Source: Campylobacter concisus
GTDB taxonomy: Bacteria > Campylobacterota > Campylobacteria > Campylobacterales > Campylobacteraceae
DNA length: 64,000 bases
Assembly: GCF_015230015.1 (NCBI RefSeq)
Contig: NZ_JAAKZC010000002.1
Span: forward strand, 62,001 to 126,000
Direction: 5' to 3'
A program made the position numbers and the translations under genes. Of the stretch, positions 16,818 through 25,873 are shown one piece after another; positions within the stretch are counted from its first letter, which is position 1; each line of letters opens with the position of its first letter. The notes under the pieces are model-generated. The model worked only from the letters and a program-made list of their open reading frames with translations. It made no database searches and had not been told where the DNA came from.

Positions 16818-16833
16818 GGGCGAGCAATCGCCC
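16818..16833 (+). terminator. Hairpin after tupA
   Basis: GGGCGA and TCGCCC pair around a GCAA tetraloop seven bases after the tupA stop codon. The following tract ATCTTATT is only moderately T-rich, but position and stem suit termination. Confidence 0.65.
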
Positions 16834-16941
16834 ATCTTATTATAAAATTTCATTTTTTTAAATTTATTTCTAATCACTTAAGCTAAAAATCAAATTTAAA
16901 ATAAGGCAAAAACGATAAAAGGCTCCGTAAATTCAGCGTCA

Positions 16942-17031
16942 AAGTAATATGCAAATTTTGCATATTACTTAAAATTTTTTTAAATTAAATAATTAATTTT
17001 AAAACTACTTTTATTTTATAAGGTATATAAT
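16942..17031 (+). promoter_or_regulatory. fdhF promoter with palindrome site C
   Basis: A perfect 11-base inverted repeat AAGTAATATGC-N7-GCATATTACTT lies at 16942-16970. A TATAAT -10 box lies at 17026-17031, 38 bases upstream of the fdhF ATG, and the palindrome centre is about 72 bases from it. Spacer and distance match site B of the fdhA operon. The rest of the 235-base spacer is AT-rich without a gene. Confidence 0.65.
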
Positions 17032-17068
17032 AACCGAACTATTAGAAATATTACTTGAAAGGAAATCT

Positions 17069-19312
17069 ATGCAAAAGATTGTTCAAACAACCTGTCCGTA
17101 TTGCGGAACTGGTTGCGGCATAGACCTTATCGTAGAAAACGGTAGGATAGTCGATGCAAAGCCGACTGATAACCACCATGTAAATGATGGCGAGTTGTGC
17201 TTAAAAGGTATGTTTGGTTGGGAATTTGTAAATTCTCCAAAACGTTTAACAAAACCAATGATGAGAAAACTAAACGGAGAGTTTAACAAAGAGGGCAAAC
17301 TCGAAGAGGTTAGCTTTGAAGAGGTTTATGAATTTTTAGGAAAGACTTTTAAAAATAGCGTAGAAAAATATGGTCCAAGTTCTATCATGGGCTTTAGTTC
17401 AGCTCGTTCAAACAACGAAGACAACTATGTATTTCAAAAATTCTTTCGCGCTTTAGGAAGTAACAACGTAGATCACTGCGCTCGTCTTTGACACGCTCCA
17501 ACAGTGGCAGGTCTTGCCAGCACCCTTGGAAACGGAACAATGACAAACGATCTTGTTGAGTTTGCGACTGATACAGATGTATTTTTACTAATAGGCACAA
17601 ATACAAGCGAATGCCACCCGATCATCGCTATGCAGATGCAAAGAGGCCTAGAGCGTGGTGCAAAAATGATCGTCGTGGATCCAAAACGCACCGATATGGC
17701 TAAAAAAGCAGATATATTCTTGCAAATTCCAGTTGGCTCAAACATCAAAACACTAAACACAATGATGAACGTCATCATCTCTGAAAATTTACAAGATCGT
17801 GAATTTATCGAAAAATATGCAGAGGGTTTTGAGTATCTAAAAGAAGCCGTAAAAGACTTCACTCCTGAGAGATTTGAGCGTGAGACTGGTGTGAAAAAAG
17901 AGCTCATAATTGAGGCTGCTAGACTTTACGCTAAGGCCGGCAGTGCGGCTATTTGCTACACTATGGGTATCACTCAGTTTAGTGACGGTACATCAAATGT
18001 ATTCTCACTTTCAAATTTAGCTATCCTAACAGGAAATTTAGGTAAAAAAGGCGCTGGCGTAAACCCACTTCGTGGCCAAAACAACGTTCAAGGCTCATGC
18101 GATATGGGTGCACTACCTAACGTCATCCCAGCAGGCCCAGTAAATAGTGCCTACGCACAAGAGCAAGCTCGCAAAGTATGGCACTTCGAGCTTAATCCAG
18201 TGCCTGGCTTTAAACTAACATACGCACCTGATAAAATGGATAGCGGCGAGCTAAAAGTGCTTTACGTTTATGGCGAAAACCCTGTTATGAGTGACCCTTG
18301 GACAGAGCACTTTGTGCATGCTACACACCACCTAGACTGCTTTATCGTACAAGATCTATTCTTTACTGAAAGTGCTCAAAAAGCCGATGTCGTCTTACCT
18401 GCAGCTGGTTGGGGTGAGAAAGATGGAACATTTATCAACACATCTCGCCGCGTTCAAAGAACCAGAAAAGCAAGCGAGCCAGTAGGTGGCGTAGAGCCTG
18501 ACTGGAAAGTAGTTTGCAACATCGCAAAAGCTATGGGTCTTGAGGGATTTGACTTCTTAAGTGCAGAAGAGGTTTGGGACGAGCTTAGAAAACTAATGCC
18601 TAAATTTTTTGGTGGTATCAGCTACTATAGACTTGAAAAACTAGGTGGCATCAGCTGGCCATGCCCTGATGAAGATCACCCAGGCACACCTGATCTTTAT
18701 ACTGATCACAAATCAATGCTACCTGATGGTAAATTCCGCCTAGCTCCAGTACTTTACGCTGACGATAAAGATAAGCGTGCAAGCATGGAGGCTGAATTTA
18801 AAGCCAAAATGCATATACCTGATGGCTATCCATTAGGTTCAGGCGCAATGAGCGAAGTACCTGATGAGGTCTATCCTTGCCTATTTACAACAGGTAGAAA
18901 AGTTTATCACTACCACACAGGAACGATGACAAGAGAGTGCCCACCGCTAGAGTATGGTGCTGGCATCGAAGGTCCGCTAATAGAAGTAAGCCCTGATATC
19001 GCAAGAGAAAGAGAGCTAGAAGATGGCTGCTACGCAATGGTAGAGAACAAACGCGGCAGGATCGCAGCTAAACTTCGCGTAAATCCTGACCTTAGGGAGA
19101 GTACGATATTTACGACTTTCCACTATAGTGAGGCTGATGGCAATGAGCTCGCAAACGCACAAGACCACGACCCACTCTCAGGTATCACACCTCTTAAGAT
19201 CACTATAGCTAACATAAAAAAATTAAGCGAAGAAGAGTATATAGCATTTAGACAACAAAACGAGATGTCTATGCACTCTGAAAAACCTTATCTTTCACCT
19301 GTTAGATCATAA
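17069..19312 (+). CDS. fdhF: Selenocysteine formate dehydrogenase, FdhF type
   Basis: A 747-residue cytoplasmic-type formate dehydrogenase read through an in-frame TGA at 17489-17491 (codon 141; E. coli FdhF has Sec at 140). The N-terminus has the [4Fe-4S] motif 'CPYCGTGCG' from residue 9 and 'GELCLKGMFGWEF'. The Sec lies in 'DHCARL-U-HAPTVAG'. Molybdopterin-binding motifs follow: 'LIGTNTSECHPI', 'MGITQFSDGTSN', 'LRGQNNVQGSCDMG', 'YVYGENPVMSDPW'. No Tat signal is present, so it should stay in the cytoplasm. It has its own promoter and terminator, and no electron-transfer subunit is adjacent. A formate hydrogenlyase-type partner such as a hydrogenase-4 encoded elsewhere is an inference. Confidence 0.94.
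17489..17519 (+). promoter_or_regulatory. UGA selenocysteine codon and SECIS-like hairpin of fdhF
   Basis: The TGA at 17489-17491 is followed 13 bases later by the hairpin TGGCA-GGTCT-TGCCA (17505-17519). Position and the GGTCT loop closely resemble the apical part of the E. coli fdhF SECIS element, whose loop is AGGUCU. Confidence 0.8.
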
Positions 19313-19313
19313 T

Positions 19314-19341
19314 TTCAAGGGCGCAATGCCCTTGAATTTTT
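19314..19341 (+). terminator. Rho-independent terminator after fdhF
   Basis: TTCAAGGGC and GCCCTTGAA form a perfect nine-base stem with a five-base loop directly after the fdhF stop, followed by five T residues. This is one of the clearest terminators in the window. Confidence 0.88.
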
Positions 19342-19460
19342 AATTCAATTTTTAATAGCAAATCAACTTTTATTAAATAAAATTTCCTATTGTTTTAGAT
19401 GAAATTTCATAGTAAGAAAGGGCTATTTTTTTAAAATCACTGTGAAGTGCTATCCCTAGT

Positions 19461-19556
19461 TTTCTCTTTTAAATTTATTAAGACTTTTATGCTTTTAGAG
19501 CTTGTATGCGTCATGGCTATCTTTTTAACAAGACTTTATTGGCTTTAATTTTTAAA
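19461..19556 (-). pseudogene. Decayed fragment of a second integrase N-terminal region
   Basis: About 95 bases align with roughly three-quarters identity, by eye, to 20386-20480 inside the neighbouring integrase gene. The shared part encodes the N-terminal segment around 'LSKKITTTHANSKS'. The fragment has stop codons and at least one single-base deletion. It is therefore the remnant of a second, related integrase in the same orientation, lying just past the truncated end of the first. Confidence 0.65.
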
Positions 19557-19601
19557 ATGTGTTATCGCAGTTGGCGTGAGGGTTTAGGTATTGTTTTTCT
19601 T

Positions 19602-20624
19602 TTAGCTGACTAAGGCAAAAGTTTTGGCTGTTTTTGAATTGTCACCAAAATGCTCAATATTCTTATGTAGTGGAATTTGCCTATATTTGCTAACGCCTCC
19701 TTTTTGCTTGGCAGTTTTAACATTTATAAATTTTATGCCATCTTCTTCGCCTACACTTTTGCTATCAAGTTGCCAAATTTCATTAAGCCTTAGCCCAGTA
19801 TGAAGAGCAAATATCATATAGTTTCGTAGATCAAGCCTTTTTGTGTCAAAGATTATCATTAGTTCATCCATAGTGAAATTATCTTTCGGCGACTTCTCGT
19901 CGGCTGAAATTTTAAAGGATGTAAGCATTTTAAAAGGATTGGTCGTGAGCTTGCCCATCTTTATGGCATACTCAAAGAGCCTTTTTGAGTAAGATGTGTA
20001 GTTGTTGATGGTCTTTTTGTTGAGCTTTTTGCTTGCTAGAGTTGTTTGAAAATTTTCAGCATCGCTGTAGCTAAACTCTTTACCTTGATGATCTTTAAAA
20101 AACTCATCCAAGAGCTTGCCAGTCTTAACATAATAGCCCTTGGTTTTATCGCTAGATTTTAGCTTTAAACATTCTGTTTGCACATATCTTTTAGCTACTG
20201 CTTCAAAAGATAGCGTCGTGGCTTCTTTTGGACTTAAAGATGTATCCAATAATGTTTTGAGCTCGTTTTCAAGCTTTTCTTCTAGTGCTACTAGATTATA
20301 AAATTTAGCTATCACCTCTTTTGAGAGCTCTTTATATTCGCTAACATCTAAAAATATGCCATTTTGTTTAATGCACCGCTCATTTTGTCTTTTAATGTTT
20401 ATCAAGGCTCTTAGGCTTTTAGAATTTGCATGCGTCGTGGTTATCTTTTTAGAAAGAGCTTCGTTGGCTGCGGCTTTTATAGAATTTGCCAGTCTTACTG
20501 CCTCATCTAGATCTTTTGTAAAGAGGCAAAATTTAACAGTTAGCTTTTTACCATCTTTAAGAGCGGTATCAAAAAAGTAAAAATTTGGTCTGTTGGGAAC
20601 CTTTGTGATCAATCTAGAGCTCAT
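19602..20624 (-). pseudogene. C-terminally truncated tyrosine recombinase (integrase)
   Basis: A 340-aa phage/island-type integrase. A SAM-like core-binding domain spans about residues 140-240 ('YVQTECLKLKSSDKTKGYY', 'TINNYTSYSKRLFEYA'). It is followed by the first catalytic arginine in 'ALHTGLRLNEIW' and the beta-hairpin lysine in 'VKTAKQKGG'. The frame then ends: the HxxR box and the catalytic tyrosine are missing, about 80 residues short, so the protein is probably inactive. Its start lies about 145 bases from the 3' end of tRNA-Ser(GCT), the usual place for an island integrase. No cargo remains between it and fdhF except a second decayed integrase fragment. Confidence 0.75.
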
Positions 20625-20637
20625 AGAATGATCCTAG

Positions 20638-20672
20638 TTTCTGTAACAAAAGTGCAAATTTTCTGTAACAAA
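20638..20672. repeat. Direct repeat upstream of the integrase
   Basis: TTTCTGTAACAAA occurs twice, at 20638-20650 and 20660-20672, a period of 22 bases or about two helical turns. It lies between the integrase start and tRNA-Ser, where arm-type integrase sites or an accessory-factor site would be expected. Confidence 0.55.
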
Positions 20673-20768
20673 GCTGATTTGTCTGAAATTTAGGACAAGA
20701 ATATCTGCTAATAAATGCAGTTAAAACACCGAAATTTAGGGGAGTTGGAAAGAAAAATATTGTATTGG

Positions 20769-20859
20769 TGGCGGACAGAGAGGGATTTGAACCCTCGAGC
20801 CCCGATTAAGAGCTGCACCCTTAGCAGGGGTGTGGTTTCAGCCGCTCACCCATCTGTCC
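20769..20859 (-). tRNA. tRNA-Ser (GCT)
   Basis: The minus strand folds as a class II tRNA with a long variable arm. The acceptor stem GGACAGA pairs with TCTGTCC, the discriminator is G and CCA is encoded. The anticodon loop CTGCTAA gives anticodon GCT, reading serine AGC/AGU codons. The T arm is GGGTTCAAATCCC. It is probably co-transcribed with the tRNA-Phe gene 31 bases upstream. Confidence 0.93.
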
Positions 20860-20890
20860 GTGTCCATGAAAAAAGTTTATGAAAAAGAAA

Positions 20891-20966
20891 TGGTGGTTAG
20901 AGGCAGAATCGAACTGCCGACACGCAGATTTTCAGTCTGCTGCTCTACCGACTGAGCTATCCAACC
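20891..20966 (-). tRNA. tRNA-Phe (GAA)
   Basis: A 76-base minus-strand tRNA. The acceptor GGTTGGA pairs with TCTAACC, the discriminator is A and CCA is encoded. The D arm is TAGCTCAGTCGGTAGAGC. The anticodon stem-loop CAGACTGAAAATCTG gives GAA for phenylalanine. It is the first tRNA of a two-tRNA unit. Confidence 0.95.
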
Positions 20967-20986
20967 ACCTTGATAAAAGAAATTGG

Positions 20987-20992
20987 ATTATA
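20987..20992 (-). promoter_or_regulatory. -10 box for tRNA-Phe/tRNA-Ser
   Basis: A minus-strand TATAAT (context TGTATAATCC) lies 20 bases upstream of the tRNA-Phe 5' end. This is suitable for a short-leader tRNA transcript covering both tRNAs. Confidence 0.65.
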
Positions 20993-21047
20993 CATTTTAA
21001 ATATTTAAACTAAGTTTAAAAATCTAAAAGATGCTTTATTTTTAAAA

Positions 21048-21071
21048 TTAGGCTATAAATTTATAGCCTAA
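21048..21071 (-). terminator. Terminator after the first large surface-protein gene
   Basis: A perfect 24-base palindrome (TTAGGCTATAAA and its complement) lies 11 bases after the stop codon on the minus strand. It is followed by TTTTAAAAAT. It would also separate this gene from the tRNA promoter downstream. Confidence 0.7.
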
Positions 21072-21082
21072 TGAGATTAAAT

Positions 21083-24000
21083 TTAATGCAAATCAACTAC
21101 ACTTACATCTTTATCTATCTCGATAAAAAATGTTTGTGCGCTTGCTCCGCTACCATATACGCCTTTATAGACTTGATTTACAGCGTGACCACTTGCATCA
21201 ACTGCTACTTTGTTATATTCATCTCCGATAACGCTATGTTTTGAATTTAGCATAGTTACTTCATCATTTGTTGCTTGTGTAAAGGTAGTTCCTTTGCCTT
21301 TTAGGGCTACTATGTCATCGCTGTCGCCAAAGATTTTTAGCACTGTGTTGATATTTTCTGTGCCAGCCTTGCCCGTTATCTTTGTGACCCTTGAGTCTAT
21401 GATATCAAGCACGCTTTTGGCGTCTAGTCCTATAGAGACTGCTTGATCGCTTGTGCCTAGCTGTATGCGCTCAAAGCTTTCTAAATTTTTATCAAGGTTG
21501 GCTACTTTACTAAGATCAACATCATCTACAAAGATAAGTGTATCTATGCCACCTTTGCCATCCATTGGCTTGCCATTATAGACAAAGGCATCGTTTAGGT
21601 TGCTTCCTACGGTCTCTGTTGCGTCATGTTTTAACTGCACAATGTTGTTAAAATCGTTTGTATCATCTCCGTAGTATTTGCCATCTCTTTGGAGGATCTT
21701 GTGAAATTTATTTGTTTCATGGTCTATAAAGCCATTTTGCTCTAGTGCTTTTACGTAGTTATCGCTAAAAAGATGCGTGCCACTATCAGCAGAGCCTATG
21801 ATCTTATAGTTAGCGTCGCTCTCTCCAGTCTTTTTTATGGCAACATCTAAATTTACGTTTTCATTGTCATCAACATATTGGATATTTATTTTATGAAAGC
21901 CTTTTTCTAGGGTGAAATCTTGACTTTTATTGCGATCGCCAGCCCACGTATTATTTTTAAAACCTTGACCAGCTATGTCTATACTAAATGCAGACTCGTA
22001 TTGGCTAGCTTTTATGGTATATCTGCCTGTCTCTTTTATATATATCCAGCCCTGCATTCTCATTATGAGATCTGTTCCTACTGGCTCTGCTTCTAGTAGC
22101 ATGTAGTTTCCAGTGTGATTTACATTGTATTTTGTGCCAGTGTGGTCGGTATCGCTTGCGTTTGGTGAGTGACCGACCCTTGCCATATCTTTCATATTTA
22201 GCTCACCTTTTTTTGGTTTTGTTTCTGGGAGGTCCCAGTCTTTGCCTGATCTAAATGTCACTTCATTAAAAGTTGTGGTAGCACTTACGTTTGTCCAGTC
22301 AGCCCATTCAGTATAGTGATTTTTTACATGAAGCCCCCAGCCACCATTATAAGTTGGATTGTCTCCACCTTTTATCCAGCCTTTGCTTCTACAATAGTTG
22401 TTAAAATCTTTATTTGCACAGTCATAAAACCACATATCCACATCAAGACCGCTGTTTGAGATCATTGAGACGGTTTGGACTGACATATTGCCAGCGTCAT
22501 CTAGCCTTTTGACGATGAAATTTTTACTACCGCTGGTTAGTGTCGTTAGAAATTCGCCTTCATATTTTAGGTCAGTTAGTGGCAAAATTTGTTTAGATGA
22601 GTTATTTACATCGACGACATCTACTTTTATAGATGTCTTGTCGTCTGCTCTGTTTGGTGTGTCTGCCTCGCCACCAAAGGTTACTTTGTAGCTTTGACCT
22701 GAGCCAGACTTTGAGCCACCAAAGCTTGGCTCTTTTAGCCCATCTGGCGTCGCATCAAGATCAACTGTGATGGTTAAATTTTCACTTCGTCTTTCTGCGC
22801 CATTTTTATCTACATATGTGGCATCTATGACGTGGTGCGTCCTATCTAGCTTTACGCCAGCTGCTTCAAAGTCAGCTACTACGACATTATCTTTGATATT
22901 TGCGTAAAAGCTACTTTTTACAACGCCAGCTTCGTCTTTTACCTCAATGAGTACTTTGCCACCATCTCCACCTATGGCTGTGTCTGTATCTTTTTGTGCG
23001 ATACCAAATTTGATCATTGGACTTTCGTCATTTGTAAGAGCGATCTTGTAGTTTATGCGCTCGTTAAATGTATCGTCAAATTTACTTGTTGAGATGATGT
23101 GCTCGAAGTCTTTTTCGAGTAGGTATTTGGCTGGGTTGCTTGCTCCGCCATCTACTGAGGTAACTAGCTTAACGTCATCTACATAGTCAAGAATGCCAAA
23201 TTTAAATAATCTACCACTAGAAGAGCCAGTGAAAATTTTGGTGCCATCTCTTACAAGGTCTATATCAACAAGGGTTGGCTTGCTGGTATTTACTGGCACG
23301 TCTTTGAGCAAGAAACGACTGCCATTTACTAGCTGAGTATCTGTTGGGTCATCTTTATTTACTACTTTGATGTATTCATCTGTAAGTGTTTTGGTTTTGG
23401 CTTCATACTCGATATCTGGGTCTGGCTTTTTCTCGTATGTGGTTAGAGTTTCGCCTGGTTTTGCCTCTTTTATAATGTAGGTTTTTATCTCTTGTTTGTT
23501 TGTATTTGGATTTAGCACAGAGACTTTTAGCTCGTCGCCTACTTTAGCTGTGCTTGGGATAGAGGCTAGGACATCTGAACCTGTGATAGTGACGCCGTTT
23601 GTGCCGTCTATCAGCCCGTCGCCATCTATGTCTTTTATAAATTTAGCCTTTGGCTTGTCGTCAAAGACTATAAACTGGCTGTCAGTTGTGCCTTCGTTGC
23701 CAAACTGATCGATGACTGTTGTGTCTATGCTAGTTTTTGCACCATTTTTGATAGGCACATTGATCTTAAATTTTCCACCACTTGCATCTATCTCGTTGCC
23801 ATCAGGTGCTATGACCTTGCCATTTTCACCGATAGTAAATTCTTTTGTTTCTATGTTTCCATCTGGATTTGTTATGGCTACTCTTATCTTTTCGTTTGGT
23901 TTGCTTTGGCTTGGGATACTTATAGTTACTTCAGTTTTGTCGCTATCGTTGCCGTAACCATTTTCAAATGTGTCGATCTTGTTGTCGCTCTTGCCATCTG

Positions 24001-25873
24001 CATTTGGGAGGTTTTTGCTAAATTCTATCTTGGCTGATCTTGTAGGTGGCGTGGTGTCGGTGGCTGGAGTGTTTTCGTTAGTTTCTGTCGAGCCGTCATC
24101 TTTTTTGACCTCTGTTTTTATAGTAGCATTTTTACCCTCATTGATAGGTATTTTTACGTCAGGGACTACAAATTTACCATTTTGGATAGGTATAGGTGTG
24201 TGGTTTGGGTCATTTGGATCATAGACGCTTTTTTTATCAGGGCTTAGGACAAATTCTTTTTGCACCGGAGTTCCAGTGCCTGTATTTATCGTGACTTTTA
24301 CGCTCTCGCCTGGTTTCATGGTATTTGGTAAGTGGATATCTACGCTTGACTCGCCACTTTTTAGCTCGGATTTGCTGATAACGCCATCGTTATTAGTATC
24401 AGCGCTTAGTGTCGCCTCGGCTTTGTTGCTTATGGTGTTTGGCTTTTGCTTGATCGTGCCTTCGTTGCCAAAGCGGTCTATAAACTGAGTTTTGATCTCA
24501 GTGCCTGGCGTGATAGTGGCACCATTTGGCACATTAAATTCCATAGCACCTTTGCCATTTGGTTTTAGTGGATAGACATTGCCTGCTTCGTCGGTGGCGG
24601 TGTTGTTTTCTTTGTTTATGGTGTAAATTTTAGTGACTGAGTCGCCATTTGCGTCTGTGACGATAGACTTGATCTTATCGCCACTTTTCATATCGTCAGG
24701 CACTAGGAATTTCACATCAGTTTTTACAGAGTCCTCTCCTACGCCCATTTCGGTAGCATCTATCACGCCGTCGCCATTTTTGTCTATGCTAAGTGTCGCG
24801 CTTACTTTTGATGCTGGCGGAACGTCGTTTGTCTCAACATTTAAATTTGAACCACTTTCGTGTCCGTTTTTATCAACTAAATTTACAGCGATATCTATAG
24901 GCTTGCCATTTGGGATCTCGACATCTGGGATCTTTGCTTTGCCATTAGCAAGTGGCACTGAGATAAAAGTAGGTGCTGTTGGGGTTGAGGTGGGTGCTGG
25001 CACTGGCGATCCGTTATCATCTACTTGAATGAGTTCGCTACTTATAAGATCGATCTTGTATTTTAGAGTTTGCGAGCCACTTTTTATCTTGATGATATCG
25101 CCATCTTTTGCAGCTGGTGGCAAAGTGACAACCACAGGAGTGTAAAATTTATTCCATCTTTTTGTAGTTTCAGACGAAGCTAAAATTTCATTTTTGTCCA
25201 AAAGACCATCTTTGTTTGTGTCGGCATCCAGGAAAAATTTAGGGACATTGTCGATAAATGGCACACTTGGTTTTGTAGCTTGTGCTGGCGCACCTTTTAT
25301 AGTTGAGACTGGAGCGCTAAAGATATTTTCAAGATAGCTGACCGCACCTTTTACAGATGAGACTGAAGTGTTAAAGATATTTTCAAGATAGCTGACCGCA
25401 CCTTTTACAGATGAGACTGGAGCGTTAAAAAACTTTTCAGAGTTTATAATTTCACGTAGTGCGTGCTTTACGTTATCAAAGATATTTGTATAGTGACCGC
25501 TTTTGCTAAAGCCTGCATTATTTAGCGATGCTTGGCTAGATAAATTTGATCCGCCGTGGTGAATGTTGCTCTCATGTTCGCTATCTTCGTGTTTTGCATC
25601 TTTTTCATCTTTTTGTAAGCCAGGGATGACGAGCTCGCCGTTTTGCTCTGCAAAGACGTTTGTTGTCCTAAAAGTAGAGTTAAAGCCGATATTTGCGACC
25701 TCTCCATCATCAAAAACTATCCTTACTTTGGCATCGACAGCTGTTTTTATGATATCGCCTAAAAATATCTCATCGCCTTTGCGAAGCACTCTTGTGCTCC
25801 CATCTGGTGAGATGGCTATGACTTCGCCTACTATTTGTTTGACGATGGCTATTTTTAAGGCTACGATATGCAT
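21083..25873 (-). CDS. Giant surface protein A: retention-module adhesin with PA14-like domain
   Basis: A 1596-aa repeat protein. Residues 1-75 resemble the retention module of LapA-type adhesins ('GEVIAISPDGSTRVLRKGDE', 'VRIVFDDGEVANIGF'). A linker has 'SGHYTNIFD' near residue 125. An 18-residue repeat ('SSVKGAVSYLENIF') occupies about 145-200. Some five Ig-like repeats of about 120 residues follow to about 860, several opening with an EF-hand loop ('DTNKDGLLDKNE', 'DKNGDGVIDATE', 'DTNNDGVISKSE'). 'GLDVDMWFYDCANKDF' near 1144 leads a PA14-like region ('GWIYIKETGRYTIKAS' near 1274). A C-terminal module from about 1424 resembles type I secretion targets of large adhesins. It is probably exported by a type I system encoded elsewhere and held at the surface. 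It is the last of three related tandem genes. Confidence 0.78.
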   Translation of the reverse strand: MHIVALKIAIVKQIVGEVIAISPDGSTRVLRKGDEIFLGDIIKTAVDAKVRIVFDDGEVANIGFNSTFRTTNVFAEQNGELVIPGLQKDEKDAKHEDSEHESNIHHGGSNLSSQASLNNAGFSKSGHYTNIFDNVKHALREIINSEKFFNAPVSSVKGAVSYLENIFNTSVSSVKGAVSYLENIFSAPVSTIKGAPAQATKPSVPFIDNVPKFFLDADTNKDGLLDKNEILASSETTKRWNKFYTPVVVTLPPAAKDGDIIKIKSGSQTLKYKIDLISSELIQVDDNGSPVPAPTSTPTAPTFISVPLANGKAKIPDVEIPNGKPIDIAVNLVDKNGHESGSNLNVETNDVPPASKVSATLSIDKNGDGVIDATEMGVGEDSVKTDVKFLVPDDMKSGDKIKSIVTDANGDSVTKIYTINKENNTATDEAGNVYPLKPNGKGAMEFNVPNGATITPGTEIKTQFIDRFGNEGTIKQKPNTISNKAEATLSADTNNDGVISKSELKSGESSVDIHLPNTMKPGESVKVTINTGTGTPVQKEFVLSPDKKSVYDPNDPNHTPIPIQNGKFVVPDVKIPINEGKNATIKTEVKKDDGSTETNENTPATDTTPPTRSAKIEFSKNLPNADGKSDNKIDTFENGYGNDSDKTEVTISIPSQSKPNEKIRVAITNPDGNIETKEFTIGENGKVIAPDGNEIDASGGKFKINVPIKNGAKTSIDTTVIDQFGNEGTTDSQFIVFDDKPKAKFIKDIDGDGLIDGTNGVTITGSDVLASIPSTAKVGDELKVSVLNPNTNKQEIKTYIIKEAKPGETLTTYEKKPDPDIEYEAKTKTLTDEYIKVVNKDDPTDTQLVNGSRFLLKDVPVNTSKPTLVDIDLVRDGTKIFTGSSSGRLFKFGILDYVDDVKLVTSVDGGASNPAKYLLEKDFEHIISTSKFDDTFNERINYKIALTNDESPMIKFGIAQKDTDTAIGGDGGKVLIEVKDEAGVVKSSFYANIKDNVVVADFEAAGVKLDRTHHVIDATYVDKNGAERRSENLTITVDLDATPDGLKEPSFGGSKSGSGQSYKVTFGGEADTPNRADDKTSIKVDVVDVNNSSKQILPLTDLKYEGEFLTTLTSGSKNFIVKRLDDAGNMSVQTVSMISNSGLDVDMWFYDCANKDFNNYCRSKGWIKGGDNPTYNGGWGLHVKNHYTEWADWTNVSATTTFNEVTFRSGKDWDLPETKPKKGELNMKDMARVGHSPNASDTDHTGTKYNVNHTGNYMLLEAEPVGTDLIMRMQGWIYIKETGRYTIKASQYESAFSIDIAGQGFKNNTWAGDRNKSQDFTLEKGFHKINIQYVDDNENVNLDVAIKKTGESDANYKIIGSADSGTHLFSDNYVKALEQNGFIDHETNKFHKILQRDGKYYGDDTNDFNNIVQLKHDATETVGSNLNDAFVYNGKPMDGKGGIDTLIFVDDVDLSKVANLDKNLESFERIQLGTSDQAVSIGLDAKSVLDIIDSRVTKITGKAGTENINTVLKIFGDSDDIVALKGKGTTFTQATNDEVTMLNSKHSVIGDEYNKVAVDASGHAVNQVYKGVYGSGASAQTFFIEIDKDVSVVDLH
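25319..25426 (-). repeat. 54-bp tandem repeat inside surface protein A
   Basis: Two nearly identical 54-base units (25319-25372 and 25373-25426) differ at only a few positions, and a partial third unit lies at about 25290-25318. They encode an 18-residue repeat. The length is a multiple of three, so unit gain or loss would keep the frame. Confidence 0.85.

Noticed and set aside
17489-17491. Nonsense mutation splitting fdhF into two genes
   Set aside because: For the same reason as fdhA; the hairpin loop is close to the E. coli fdhF element.
25290-25426. CRISPR-like array
   Set aside because: The 54-bp units are contiguous without spacers and encode an in-frame protein repeat.
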